Assembly (NCBI RefSeq): GCF_035046485.1
Contig: NC_085138.1
Span: 87,407,228-87,471,227, forward strand
Reading direction: 5' to 3'
DNA length: 64,000 nucleotides
Source: Aedes albopictus
Lineage: Eukaryota; Arthropoda; Insecta; Diptera; Culicidae
Shown piece after piece: positions 43,406 through 54,120 of the stretch (position 1 is the stretch's first letter; the number at the start of each line of letters is the position of its first letter). A program made the translations under genes and the position numbers. The notes under the pieces were generated by a model. It was not told the origin of the DNA. It made no database searches and was given only the letters and a program-made list of their open reading frames with translations.

Positions 43406-44224
43406 TAACTTGATGAACAGTTGGCAAGAGTATTGTCTCAAACCATGTCTGAACCGGTAGTGTTCTGGAACCGGTTCCGGATGTCCCGCCGGAAGTGGCC
43501 AAAATATAATAGTTAACCAAACCCATGCATGCGACAAATCGAGGCGCGGCTTTTTTGATACCCTAATTAACGGTTGGCAAGAAAATAGTATCAGGCCATA
43601 TCTGAACCGGTAGTGTTCTGGAACCGGTTCCGGGTGTTCCGCCGGAAGTGGCCAAATATAATAGTGAACCAAACCCATGCATGCGACACATCAAATCACA
43701 GCTTTTCCAATAACCTGATGACCGGTTATTAAGAAAGTAGGCTCAGACCACATTGGGGTCTGTCGGTAGTATTCCGGAACCAATTTCGAGTGACCCACCG
43801 GAAGTGGCAATATATAAAAGTGAACCAAAGCCATGCATGCGACACTTCAAAGCAAAGCAATCTCAGACCATGTTTGGGATAACAGGTCGATTCCGGGAAC
43901 TGTTTTTGGGTGTGCCGTCGTAAGTGGTCAAATATAAAAATCCGAACCTATGAATGCGACACATCATATCGAGGCTTTTCAATAGCCCAGTGGCCTGCCA
44001 GAAGTGTTAAAATATAGAAGGGAACCAAACCATAGCGGCTTTTTTGATAATCTGATGACGGTCAGCAAGAGAATAGCCGCATGCCACATCTAAGACTAGT
44101 ACATAATAGTGTTCCGGAATCGGTTGCGGGTGTTTCACCAGAAGTAATTGAATAGAGAAGTGAAGCAAAATCATGCATGCGGCACAAAAAATCCCGGCTA
44201 ATTCAATAACTTAATGAAGGGTTA

Positions 44225-44388
44225 GGGGCTGTCCATAAACCACGTGGTCATGAGGGGGGGGGGGGGGTTCGGCCAATGACCATTTTATATGGACAAATAA
44301 TTTTTTTGTATGGACTAATGACCACGCGGGGGGGGGGGGGGGGTTGAAAAGTCCCAAAAAAATGACCACGTGGTTTATGGACAGCCCC
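44225..44388. mobile_element. PIF/Harbinger-like palindromic MITE, TSD TTA, with two G-runs
   Basis: Tips GGGGCTGTCCATAAACCACG and CGTGGTTTATGGACAGCCCC are perfect inverses, TTA on both sides (44222-44224, 44389-44391). Two runs of 13 or more G, both on the + strand, lie near the arms. Confidence 0.9.
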
Positions 44389-45149
44389 TTAGCGAGAAAA
44401 TAGCCTCAGATCACATTATAAAACCACCGGTAGTGATCCGAAACGGGTTCCAAGTGTCCCGCCGGAATTGGTCAAATGTCAACCCATGCATTCAACACAT
44501 CAATTCGGGCTTTTTAAGTAACCTGATGAACAGACAAGAAAACAGTCTGAGTTCATATTTGGGACAATCGGTAGTGTTATGGAATGTTTCAAGTTTCCTG
44601 CCGAAAGTGGTCAAACCTAAAATTGAACCAAACCTATGCATGCGGCAAATCAAATAGCGGAATCATGAACAAAATCAATGTTAGCGATAAATCAAATCGT
44701 GGATTTTTTATAGCCTGGTAAACGTTGGGTAAGATTAAAAGTTAAGAAATTGTTGAAGTCTTCATATATACAAGAGATCAAAATCTTGACCAAAACGATC
44801 TCATCAAATCACACTATTTCAGATTCCTGCGCTGTAAAAATATATAGTAGGATGGATCAACCATTGATGGGAAAATAATTATATCATCGCATCAACACCA
44901 AATGAAGTTTTTCCAATCCCTTTTGAGTCAAAATTACTGTTCCCAATTTGGGTGCGACTGGTTGAGCCCTCGCTTTACTCATTTCAACTGAAATTTGAAA
45001 GAAAATTTTCCCTTTTCTGCATTTTTCTCATAAGAAGGTCAACTTTTACATGTATCATGTAACCAAGAATAATAAAATATAGCCTAGAGTATGCTGAAAA
45101 AAACTATATCGAAGATAGTAAGTGGTCTGTGATTTTGAATTAAGTTAAC

Positions 45150-45302
45150 CCAGCCAACACACGATCGCATATGATGTTGAATAGGATGCTATAGTGGAGG
45201 CGATATACGTACACTTTACACGCGGTTAAATGGGAGCATGTACGCATATGGCCTCCACTTTAGCATCTTATTCGACGTCATATGCGACTTGGTGTTAGCT
45301 GG
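45150..45302. mobile_element. palindromic MITE (CAGCCAACAC family)
   Basis: CCAGCCAACACACGATCGCA at the left and ACTTGGTGTTAGCTGG at the right; inner arms TAGTGGAGGC/GCCTCCACTT and GAATAGGATGCT/AGCATCTTATTC. Relative of 1078-1216. Confidence 0.78.
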
Positions 45303-45822
45303 TAAGGTAGTCAAGCAGTCAACTGAGAGGTCTGATATTTGTCAGCTATGTTTTGTCGTTGAATACCCCCTACCCCGTGTACCCCCGTTGCGACACCTCA
45401 TGCACACTAACGGGGTTCATTTTTTAATTTGAACGTTTAGTAACCCTGTGGGCATCGAAAAACACACTAATGGTAACCTTTTTTGCTGTTTTGTTTTGAT
45501 TCTGCGTTCCGTTTCACCCCGTTCTATGAGTAGAATGACGTTTGAACCATTTTTAGTTTAAACGACGTGCAGATTAGAGGAAGTCAAATTAAAAAGTGTT
45601 CAGATTAGATGAGGTCAAACTAACGAGGGTAGACGGTTTAACATCGGAATGTGTGCCATCAATAAGTTTCCCAAATCTATGACGGCTTTGTTAAAATTGT
45701 TGCTTTTCTACATAAAGTGTTCTCAGGATTCAGGAGCATTTCGGCTAACGTCAACGGAAAGATCATAAGTACATATTCGAAGAGAAAGGCACTATCTCCA
45801 CTAGGTGGATTAATCTGGTTTT

Positions 45823-46560
45823 TTTTATAAAAATCTGTGTTCCTGATGTTTTTTTCAATAGGGCTAACCCTCCTGAGGTGGTCATAACTGAGCTCATGAT
45901 AGAACTAACGGGTCTATCACAGCATTTATTATTCTATGATACTGCCACGAAATCTTTTGTTGGTTTTAAGCATTGCCTCACAGTGTTTTGTACATTCGTT
46001 TACAAAAAAAATCTCTCCGACAACAACCGCAAATGCAAGTTTTATTGAAATGGCATATGATTAGTGATAAAACCAATTCAAGACAACTTGCAAGTCTTTA
46101 ACTGACGATGTTTATAGCAGAAATGATATGATAGTTTTATGGAATGCCAAAGGTGCAAAGTAAAAAACTACTACATAAAACTAAAATAGAACAACTAGCT
46201 ATTCCACATCCTCGAATAAAACCAGGATAAAACATGAATAAACCTTCAAAGCATTCTGATTGTTACTTGGGATGTGTTTAGTTGGTCGGGTTGCAGTCCC
46301 GCCTCTTTCGTGGGGCTTTCGTTTGGGTATCTGTCAAGCAGATTATCTTCCATTATTTAGAGAAAAAAATACACACATTATGTTTAAGTTTACTACTATT
46401 TATTCATACGACGCACTACTGTATCCATCGATTATAAATTGAACAACATAACCCGGATTGACCGCTTCTTTGAATTTATAAATATTTTATCGTGTCTCCG
46501 GTTTGAATAGTTTTTTGAAATATCCAAAGACAAACCGGGCCTGGATCGAAAGTATCTTAT
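45823..46560. other. intergenic; one end of a TIR element
   Basis: GATTGTTACTTGGGATG at 46256-46273 is a right tip of the 35019-type family without a convincing partner. No gene. Confidence 0.4.
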
Positions 46561-46845
46561 CTCTCTCTCTCTCTTCTTGGCGTAACGTCCTCATTGGGAC
46601 AAAGCCTGCTTCTCAGCTTAGTGTTCTATAAGCACTTCCACAGTTATTAACTGAGAGCTTCCTCTGCCAATGACCATTTTGCATGTGTATGTCGTGTGGC
46701 AGGCACGATGATACTCTATGCCCAAGGAAGTCAAGGAAATTTCCTTTACGAAAAGATCCTGGACCGACCGGGAATCGAACCCGTCACCCTCAGCATGGTC
46801 ATGCTGAATACCCGTGCGTTTACCGCCTCGGCTATATGGGCCCCG
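46561..46845 (-). mobile_element. tRNA-derived SINE with TSD, second copy
   Basis: Nearly the same sequence as 21461-21738, with A box TAGCCGAGGCGGTAAACG, B box GGGTTCGATTCCCGG and the (TC)n end. AAGTATCTTAT duplicated at 46550-46560 and 46846-46856. Confidence 0.87.
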
Positions 46846-46986
46846 AAGTATCTTATGTATAGACAATGAAAAAAGAAGCAATCGGAAACAGTAATTGAAA
46901 AATTGAAATATCTGAACACGCACTACAGTCCCTTTGGGTCATTTTCGTTTTATGTTGCAACTTAAAAAGAATAAGGATTTTTTCCG

Positions 46987-48744
46987 TCATAAGAAGAGCC
47001 AATGATAGCGTAATTGAACATTTTTCGGGAATTGATTCACGGAGAACTTACTTAAATATTTCAACATACACTCCAGACAAAAAGCCACTGCACTTGTCAC
47101 CATACCAATCGTCAAAACCGTCCACGTTGATTCCAGGTCATCGAACGACAACATCTTAGAGCCATATTCTTGGATCCACATGTATTTCTTTCTATTCTTA
47201 GCCGAATTGAAATCCTTCAACTGTCTTTGCCACTGGTCGAAAAGCCCCGATTCGAAAAACACCTTCTGTGTGTAGTAAAACGTCTCAGCAAGAGGACTTC
47301 TGACTCCAATCCAAAAGTGAACAATCATGATTTGTTTCCGTTGATCAATTATTACGTATTTGGGTCGGTTTAAATTAAAGTCATAGTTCTGAATTGATGA
47401 TACTATCACGGAAGCCATGAAATCAGTATTCAAATGGGCATGCACCCCGTCCAGGTTTTCGTCATCCGGGCCAACTGGTTTGTGAATCATTTGTGGTCCT
47501 ATCACACTGTCGTTCACTAAGCTTTTATCGATGATGAGATCTGCTGTTATTTTAAGACCCGACTTTGCCAACTCATCCAGTGTTTTGATGTTCCCGATGG
47601 AGGGTTTGTCCGCCATGAATGCAATCATTTTCGTTTCATACGCGTTAAACAACAGGAAGAAGAATACGATCATCGGGAGTAGCAGTAATTTCTCCTTTGT
47701 ACACGCGTGATGTAAATTGTATCTACCAAAACCGCATACGGCTAGCAAAATCGGATCATTACTGAACAGAGTGGGATAGATCAAATTTATCGCAATGATC
47801 GATATCAGCGTCAACAAAAACACTATCCAAGCTTCCCACGCAAGAGGCTTTGTAAACATTTCAATTGCATTGAACGGTCGGCCTTGAGGCACTAAAACTA
47901 CGCGATTTATGGGAAAGACGCTGAAGATCAATCTACAAAACGTTGGTATGACTCCTGGCGTATCTCTATGGTCTATTGATATATCGACATGAGTGGCCAT
48001 AAAAAGTCTTCTCACGCATTCAACTGCAGGTGTTGCGCTGGTACAAACATCCGGATAGTATTTCAAACTAGTATTCAAGAATCTGGCCGTTTCACGTAGC
48101 CAATGCCGTGCTACATACCATGGTGAGATAGTATGAGTATATCCGATAGGTCTTCCATATGAGTTACGAATATTGCTACGAATCAGATCTTTGGGATGAG
48201 GAAATCGCACTGCCACCCTTCCTGGTTTTCCGAAAAGTCCCAATTGGATAACCATCCTTGACTTTGTCCCGATGTATGCAACCTTGTCGAATTCTAACGT
48301 GGCTAACAATGACCCAATACTCTGCTTGACTAGGAAGTTTCCTGCGTCCAGTAGCACCAACAGTGGAGAATTACTATCCAGGAAAGTGAAAAATCGTTTC
48401 ACGTAGAAGGGGCACTTCGATGAACTCAAATCACGATTTCCCACGTGAATAACCGCCAAGTCTTGTTTAAGAGGAAGCGTTTTATCGGTGACAAAAAGGT
48501 TTTGGTCGAAAACGTATTTTGCAACATTGTCGAGCTGTGGTGATGAAAGGAGGTTCTCAAACCATCCGTTATCACTGCCAGCTGATAGGTCGTAGAATAC
48601 ACACTTGAACCAACCTGGTTTCTGTTGCTGATAGTACTGGATTACCGAAATAAGGTATTGAAGAAGTTCGTCTGGTAGCGAAGCTCCCATCGCGATATGC
48701 ACACAGGTTGCGAAGAGTATTACTAGCTTTATATTTTCCCGCAT
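46987..48744 (-). CDS. divergent ionotropic receptor (IR), full length, 585 aa
   Basis: I start at the ATG at 48744 (MRENIKLVIL); two further codons upstream are reachable only from a TTG, and the paralogue at 27140 starts at the equivalent position (MHSNIKF). Layout: signal peptide to about residue 20 (HIAMGAS), extracellular region with DLSAGSDNGWF, M1 (EAWIVFLLTLISIIAINLIY), pore region FSNDPILLAVCGFGRYN, M3 (LLPMIVFFFLLFNAYETKMI), S2 lobe with ADKPSIGNIKTLDEL and FWIGVRSPLAETFYYTQKVF, then MLSFDDLESTWTV and the last helix. No introns or lesions. Most residues equal those of 25374-27140, so the two are recent duplicates; differences cluster in the N-terminal region and the tail. Probably a chemosensory cation-channel subunit in the dendrite membrane; its ligand is unknown. 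Confidence 0.93.
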   Translation of the reverse strand: MRENIKLVILFATCVHIAMGASLPDELLQYLISVIQYYQQQKPGWFKCVFYDLSAGSDNGWFENLLSSPQLDNVAKYVFDQNLFVTDKTLPLKQDLAVIHVGNRDLSSSKCPFYVKRFFTFLDSNSPLLVLLDAGNFLVKQSIGSLLATLEFDKVAYIGTKSRMVIQLGLFGKPGRVAVRFPHPKDLIRSNIRNSYGRPIGYTHTISPWYVARHWLRETARFLNTSLKYYPDVCTSATPAVECVRRLFMATHVDISIDHRDTPGVIPTFCRLIFSVFPINRVVLVPQGRPFNAIEMFTKPLAWEAWIVFLLTLISIIAINLIYPTLFSNDPILLAVCGFGRYNLHHACTKEKLLLLPMIVFFFLLFNAYETKMIAFMADKPSIGNIKTLDELAKSGLKITADLIIDKSLVNDSVIGPQMIHKPVGPDDENLDGVHAHLNTDFMASVIVSSIQNYDFNLNRPKYVIIDQRKQIMIVHFWIGVRSPLAETFYYTQKVFFESGLFDQWQRQLKDFNSAKNRKKYMWIQEYGSKMLSFDDLESTWTVLTIGMVTSAVAFCLECMLKYLSKFSVNQFPKNVQLRYHWLFL

Positions 48745-48840
48745 TTCCAACCCGTTTTGATTGCTTGTAGAGATATTTTGAAAATATTGCTGAAATCGTT
48801 CGAATCAAAATTATGTTGTTGTGTTCGACAGGGAAATAAT
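48745..48840 (-). promoter_or_regulatory. proximal upstream region conserved with the 25374-27140 gene
   Basis: Aligns with 27141-27236 (shared TGATTSCTT, TGCTGAAATCGT, ATCAAAA, ACAGGGAA on the + strand). This copy has no MITE next to it. Confidence 0.45.
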
Positions 48841-48929
48841 AATGGCAATAAAAACGCCACTATGTTCATCATTTGCAATCCACTCGAGTTTGTTATTATA
48901 AATCAGAGGTTGGTGTTAGATTTTTACCA

Positions 48930-49360
48930 CCCTCGTTCACGTACATCAAAGTGTACCGAAAGGCTATGTATTCACTCCAACCAAAGTCGATACACCAAAA
49001 TCAGAATTTTCAACTCGAACTTGAAATCTGTGCTGATGTATGCCAGTGAAACTTGGTGTGTATCAGTGGAGAACACTCAACGGATGCAGGTCTTCATCAA
49101 AAGATGCCTGTGGTATATATAATTCGTGTATGATGGCCTCACAAATAGGTCTCCAACGTGGTGCTCCATTGTCGACGTCATCAAAACCCGAAAGCGACAG
49201 AAATTCGAGGGCGAAATTCGAGGTGGGTCGGCCACACTCTACGCAGGGACGGGAACGAAATCTTCAAACAAGCGTTAGATTGGAACCCAGCATGACCCAG
49301 AGGCTCATGGTGGCGCAGCCTCAACAAGGAAATCCAGGAAGTCGACTGTAAGTGTTCGCA
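48930..49360 (+). pseudogene. C-terminal LINE fragment (RT-associated tail)
   Basis: Open stretches encode NSNLKSVLMYASETWCVSVE and QRMQVFIKRCL, then in another frame GHTLRRDGNEIFKQALDWNP and RGSWWRSLNKEIQEVD. These are the characteristic end of a widespread LINE ORF2, after the RT palm. Stops and frame changes make it dead. The preceding 48930-48980 is a fragment of the composite core (CAAAGTGTACCGAAAGGCTA). Confidence 0.7.
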
Positions 49361-50110
49361 GATCAGTGTGGAGTGTTTTTGAGATTTTGGTGGAGTTTGT
49401 ATCGTGTTTTGTTATAAAATAGTGCAGGTAGTGTACGTTAGTTACTGTTAGACCGTAGTTGAACAGTCTACCGTACTTCACCACCATCTACTCTGTTTCT
49501 ACAACCTACCACCAGCTTTTTGGTAGCCTGAAAGGGGTGACAGATGCTTAACCAAGATGGAAGGAGTTCTGCACACGAACGGGTTAACGGGCACGATAAC
49601 TGCATCACAATGTCTCGTGTCACTGCCTCAACAATGAAGGCCTGTGACGTAACGATACTCCACTCCATTATACTGCAGAAACTGGCAAAAGAACCGCCAA
49701 CCTAAGAGGTTGAAATGAACAATCGTGTGGAAGGTTAAGGTAAGAGTAGATTTAAGAATATGGGAAAGTTGAGAAGAACAAGCCGGAAAAGTCCGGGAAG
49801 TGTAAGAAGGTGTGGAAGAAGAGGTCGGAAAAGTCCGGAAATAAATGTGTTAATGCAACGTGACATGAGTTTTTCCTGTACGACAGTGCGAGGATTGCCG
49901 ACCCTGAGGTGTTGTTTCAGGGAGCCTCAGGAAGGCTTCCCTCTTGAGCTAGTCGGCGGCAGTTACACGACAGTAACTTGACCTGGCCACAGGTCAAGGC
50001 GGTACCATAGCGGGCAAGCGCCCAGGATAGAGATCTTTCAATTCGGCCCTCTGTACCACCAAGGGTGCTCAGGAGTCAGAACTGATGGTAAGTGAGTAAG
50101 TTCCTCTGCC
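49361..50110. other. unclassified, no gene supported
   Basis: Higher GC than its surroundings, with a repeated CCGGAAAAGTCCGG phrase near 49780-49840 and AATAAA near 49843. It may be part of an unrecognised repeat. Short ORFs carry no family signature. Confidence 0.35.
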
Positions 50111-51246
50111 AATGACCAGTTTCCCAATTAACATTTTGAGTTTTGTTCGGCTCTATAAGAGATCTTCATGACCAATTTTATAAAACTTGCAATAAAACTA
50201 AAATGCTATGTGGACCACTCTCGGAGAGGTTTTGCAAACCATAATAAGAGTGGCAATAAAACTGTTTTAAAACCTAGTTGATATTTTTTCCATTCTCGAA
50301 AAGAGGTTATGATGATTGTTGTTGTTTTCTTTCAACAAAAATTATGATAGCTCAAGAAGCAGAGAAGCTTCTTCGATGGCACACCAAGCTCAGGAGGATA
50401 CATCATTCGTAAGTAGAAAGCGATCATTTCAAATAATATTTTAGTAGTTATTGTGTTGGTAGGCTTATACGCATTCAATTTTACCGTGAATATTGGGGTT
50501 GCAGAAACATAAAATTAATGCGCTTGGAAAATAGTGAATATTATCATCTTGGAATTGAATAAATCAACTTGTTAATTAAGTAAAACTATCTCGAATCACA
50601 AGATAACTTAGCTCAGAGAGATTATTTAGGCGGGCATGTTATGCAAATGGCAGCAAACTATCAATTCATTGCTAATTTAAGCAAAATTAACTATTTTCAA
50701 TTTACGTCAGCTAATTTTTCAATATGGTGACGACCATAATTAGCGAAAATAAAACGAAAGCAATTTTACTTTTATGATGACCGCAATACACCTAGCAGTG
50801 TCGTAGTTTCTGCTTTTTTACCAACAGATGTCGTTACTAATCGAATGGATCGCCATCTGTTGAGCGTTTCCCGACTAGATAGACATTACAAAATTATAAC
50901 AAGCTGTGTTATTTTGTTACAATATTTTTTTATAACAAGGGTTGTTATAAAACATGTACCGTTAGTAGTTAAAATAACAGAAATTCTAACAAAGTTGCCG
51001 TATGAAAAGAACAAAAATGTAATAACTTTTGTTATGATCTCAACAAAAATATTATAAAACTTGTTCCATGAAATATGGTAGAATTTAACAAAATTATAAC
51101 AAATTGTGTTATAATTCCTTGACAACCTTTTAGGGTAAAAACTAAATATTTATACTCATTTTTGGGTAAATATTTTTAAGTGCGTTATTCTATTTTTAGC
51201 AAAAAGTAGGTGACGTAAAAAAAAGTTTCCAGTACGTTATAAAATT
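50111..51246. repeat. middle-repetitive AT-rich DNA (35019-type and TAACAA-type)
   Basis: TTCCCAATTAACATTTTGAG (50121) and GGACCACTCTCGGAGAGG resemble the inside of the 35019-36631 element. 50880-51120 is dense in ATAACAA/TTGTTAT in both orientations. Confidence 0.45.
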
Positions 51247-51328
51247 TTCGGATCCGAACGGGATTTGAACCAAGACACCTACCATCGGTACAAATCTGGC
51301 GCCTCTACCAATGAGACCAACACGACTC
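51247..51328 (-). ncRNA. tRNA-like / SINE head
   Basis: On the minus strand TTGGTCTCATTGGTAGAGGC fits an A box and TTGGTTCAAATCCCGTTCGG a B box at tRNA spacing. Acceptor pairing is imperfect, so a pol-III-derived SINE head or tRNA pseudogene is more likely than a working tRNA. Confidence 0.45.
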
Positions 51329-51550
51329 TTAAAGAGAGCGATGATAGAAGCTTTACTGGTTCTACGTATTGCCAGTGTCCTCATTCAAATCCTTGTTTGT
51401 CAGACGCACACGAGCGGGGTAGTAGTATGACGACACATGGAGCTCGTTGACGTATAATAAACTTGATGTGTCGTTAGTGATTTTGTTTCAATCTATCACA
51501 CTTATATCATATGCAGATATGATAACAGCTGTAGATATAATTTTGATATA

Positions 51551-52531
51551 CAGGGTGACTGGTAATTCGTGTTACACCCGAAAGGAGGTGAAAGTAGACC
51601 ATATTTGCAGCAAAAAATTGTTCTACAGGTAGGGTCGGAAATCACTGCTAAGAGAGTTATTCAAAAATTAGTGTTATTAATCTACCCCATCTTTAAACAT
51701 CTCTAACTCAGAAACTATGAACCGTATAATCAATCTTAGCGCATGGATAGAAAGCCTAAAGCTTTTTCTTTCAATGCTCTTTGGACAGGTAATTGATAAA
51801 AAGTCATTTAAGTGCAGAAATTTTGTCTTTTATGTAAAAAGTGCCTAAAAATGTACCCCCTTTTCACCTTTTTTGATAGTTTACTCGTGAAAAACGTGAT
51901 AAATGTGAGAAATGTTCTTCTACAAAACATTCATTTTTTGATACGCTACCAAACTGTCCTTTGGTGCAACATTGTATCTTTCATAGTTTTGTCACAATCT
52001 TGAATTCAAAATTTTGTGAAATAAATCAATGTTTTTATTGCAATACTGTCTGGCAACCCTACACGTTTGCTTGCTGATGGTCGTCGTGCGCATGGCAACG
52101 AAGTCCAGCGTCGCGGCGGCGGTCATCGTTTGACAGAGCCAACAGTGAAAGGCAAATTGCGCGCAATGTTTATGAATCAATCTCAAGGCATCCTTTTCTT
52201 TGGGTGAAGATTCAATTCGCCTAGATGCCATACACCCAAACCTAGACCCAAACCCACTCACTGGTGGAATTTAGCGAGATCATACCACTGGGTGGCACCG
52301 TTTTAAGGGATATTCAAACCTACGGGCTGAGACTGGGTCCGGGCCGGGGCCGCGGCCGAGACTCGATAGGGCTTTTGTCGCTTCGTTCTCACTGCACACA
52401 ATGCTCACCGGGCTATAGCGCCTGCGCACCAGCAATTTATGTTGCGCGAACGCACGCACAGTATGAAGTGGTTGTCATTTATTTTTGTTTTTGTTTCTGC
52501 GCACTTTCTGTGTTTGATGTACATTCATCCA
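51551..52531 (+). repeat. left 981-bp terminal inverted repeat
   Basis: The outer part resembles AT-rich unique DNA. The inner part is GC-rich near 52340 (CCGGGCCGGGGCCGCGGCCG). A TIR-internal open frame (52261 down to 51992, 89 codons) and one reading inward recur in the other arm with almost no change, but have no recognisable domain. Mismatches found by eye are few. Confidence 0.9.
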
Positions 52532-52547
52532 AAGTTCTGGATGTTCT

Positions 52548-53581
52548 ATTCTTAGATAAATTTCCGGATGACATCCTACCTAGAGGAATTACTGGAGTGA
52601 TTCCTGGAGGAATTCTTGGAGTAAGTTCTAACGGAGTTTCTGAAGATTTTCCTGAAAAAAAATATGAAGCGCTTCCCAGAGGAATCCCTGGAGTAGCTCT
52701 TTAAAGAATTCCTGTACCTGAGATAATTCCGGGAGGAATTCCTGGAAGATTAACCGAAGGAATTCTTGGAGGAAATTCTAGAGACATTTCTTGAGGAAAT
52801 CCTGGAGTAATTCCTAGAGTAGGTTCTGGAATAGTTTTTGGAGAAAGCCTTGAAGTAATTCATGGAGACATTCTTAGAGTGTTTCTGAGATTAATTTCTG
52901 GAGGCATTCCTGGAAAAATTCTTGAGGAATTTCTAAAATAAAACCTTGACAAGTTTCGGGAAGAATTTCAGGACGAATTTTTGGAGATATTCGTAAGCAA
53001 TATCTGGAGGAATTCCTGAAATAATTCGTGAAGGAATTCCAAAAGATTGGAGCCACTTCTAAAGCAGCTCTTTAAAGAATTTCTGAATAAATTCTTCAAG
53101 CATTTCCTTGAGGTATTCCTAAGAGGAATTCTGGGAGGAATTCTGGAAAAATTCCGGAAGGTTTTTTTTGACGAATTCCTGGAGTAATGCAAAGAGAAAT
53201 TATGGGAATTCTTGGATTGTTTCCAGGAGGAATTCTTGACGGCTTTCCTGGATAAATATCGAAAAGAATTCGTACAGGAATCCCTGGAGTAGATCCTAGA
53301 AGAATTCCTGGAGTCTTTCTTAGAGGAATCCCGTAAGTATTTCCTTGTAGAATTCCTGGAGGATTTTTTAGAGGATATTCTGAAGTAATTTCTGGTAAAA
53401 TACCCGTAGGATTTTCTGAGGTCATTCCTGGAGCAATTGCTGGAGGATTTTCTAGAGTTATTCCTGAAGCAAATCTTGGAGTAGTTAATGGAGTATTTCC
53501 TGGAATACTTCATGGAAGAGTTCCTGAAGGAATTCTTGGAGGAATTTTTGGAGGAATTTCTGGAGAAGTTCGTGGATGAAT
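52548..53581 (+). repeat. left arm of an internal ~1-kb palindrome
   Basis: Starts ATTCTTAGATAAATTTCCGG and is inverted at 54121-55144. Matching frames on opposite strands (53425-53096 minus and 54265-54594 plus) mirror about the same centre near 53846. Made of GGAATTCCTGGA-type 12-mers, purine-rich on +. Confidence 0.85.
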
Positions 53582-54120
53582 TTATGGAGTAATTCCTGGT
53601 GGAATTCCTGGAGGAATTCGTGGAGTATTTTCTGGAGAAATTCCTGGAGGAATGCCTGGATGAATTTCTGGTGGATATTCTGTAGGAATTCCTGGTCAAA
53701 TTCTTAGAGAAACTCTTGGGGTGTTTTCTGGAGGAGTGCCTGGAGGATTTTCTGATGGATATTCTGTAGGAATTGCTGGAGGAATTCCTAGACGATTTAT
53801 TGAAGGAATCACTGGCGAACTTCTTGGATGAATTCCTGGAGTGTTTTCTGGAGGAATTCCTTGATGAATTTCTGGTGGATATTCTGTAGGAATTCCTGGA
53901 GGAATCCCTAGAAGATTTATTAAACGAATCACTGGTGAAATTCTTAGAGGAATTGCTGGGGGAATTCCTGGAAGAATTTTTGGACGATTTCCTGGAGGAA
54001 ATTCAGGTAGAAATTCTGGAGGAATCTCTAAAGAATTTTCTGGAGCATTTACTTCCAGTTATTCCTCCACGAGTTCCTGCAGGAATTCATCCCAAAATTC
54101 TACCAGGAAATCCTGCAGGG
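53582..54120. repeat. spacer of the internal palindrome, 12-bp repeats
   Basis: GGAATTCCTGGAGG units in the purine-rich polarity until about 54050, where the polarity flips to CCTGCAGGAATTC. Confidence 0.7.

Larger units (their letters stand above)
43030..44690 (-). repeat. tandem array of ~150-bp units, inverted
   Basis: Units with AACCAAACCCATGCATGCGA, CATCTGAACCGGTAGTGTTC and CCGCCGGAAGTGGCCAAATA-type landmarks. Two MITEs are inserted in it. Confidence 0.75.
41328..45822. mobile_element. palindromic composite element P4
   Basis: Left end AGATTAATCCACCTAGTGGT, right end the inverse (CTATCTCCACTAGGTGGATT then AATCTGG). The left and right arms share GTACTCATAAG/TAAGTACATATTCG-type sequence and CTCAGTTGACTGCTTGACC against GTCAAGCAGTCAACTGAGAG. 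Between them are a palindrome remnant (about 42296-42800), the inverted core (42835-42960), (GT)n (42965-43010) and the inverted ~150-bp array (43030-44690). The left copy of the array and core is missing, so the left half is deleted. Three MITEs are inserted. Confidence 0.62.

Noticed and set aside
42057..46273. ATCCCAAGTAACGATT at 42057 and the inverse at 46258-46273 as ends of one element
   Set aside because: The span crosses the P4 boundary (41328-45822) without being nested in it, so a single clean insertion cannot explain it; they are more likely separate ends.
49361..50110. Solo LTR of a retrotransposon
   Set aside because: No matching TG...CA ends, no TSD and no primer-binding site were seen.
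52968..53699. Long Asn/Ser/Arg-rich ORF and its mirror at 54189-54758 as a protein gene
   Set aside because: Both are in-frame readings of a 12-bp repeat within a palindrome; the same DNA is open in several frames on both strands.
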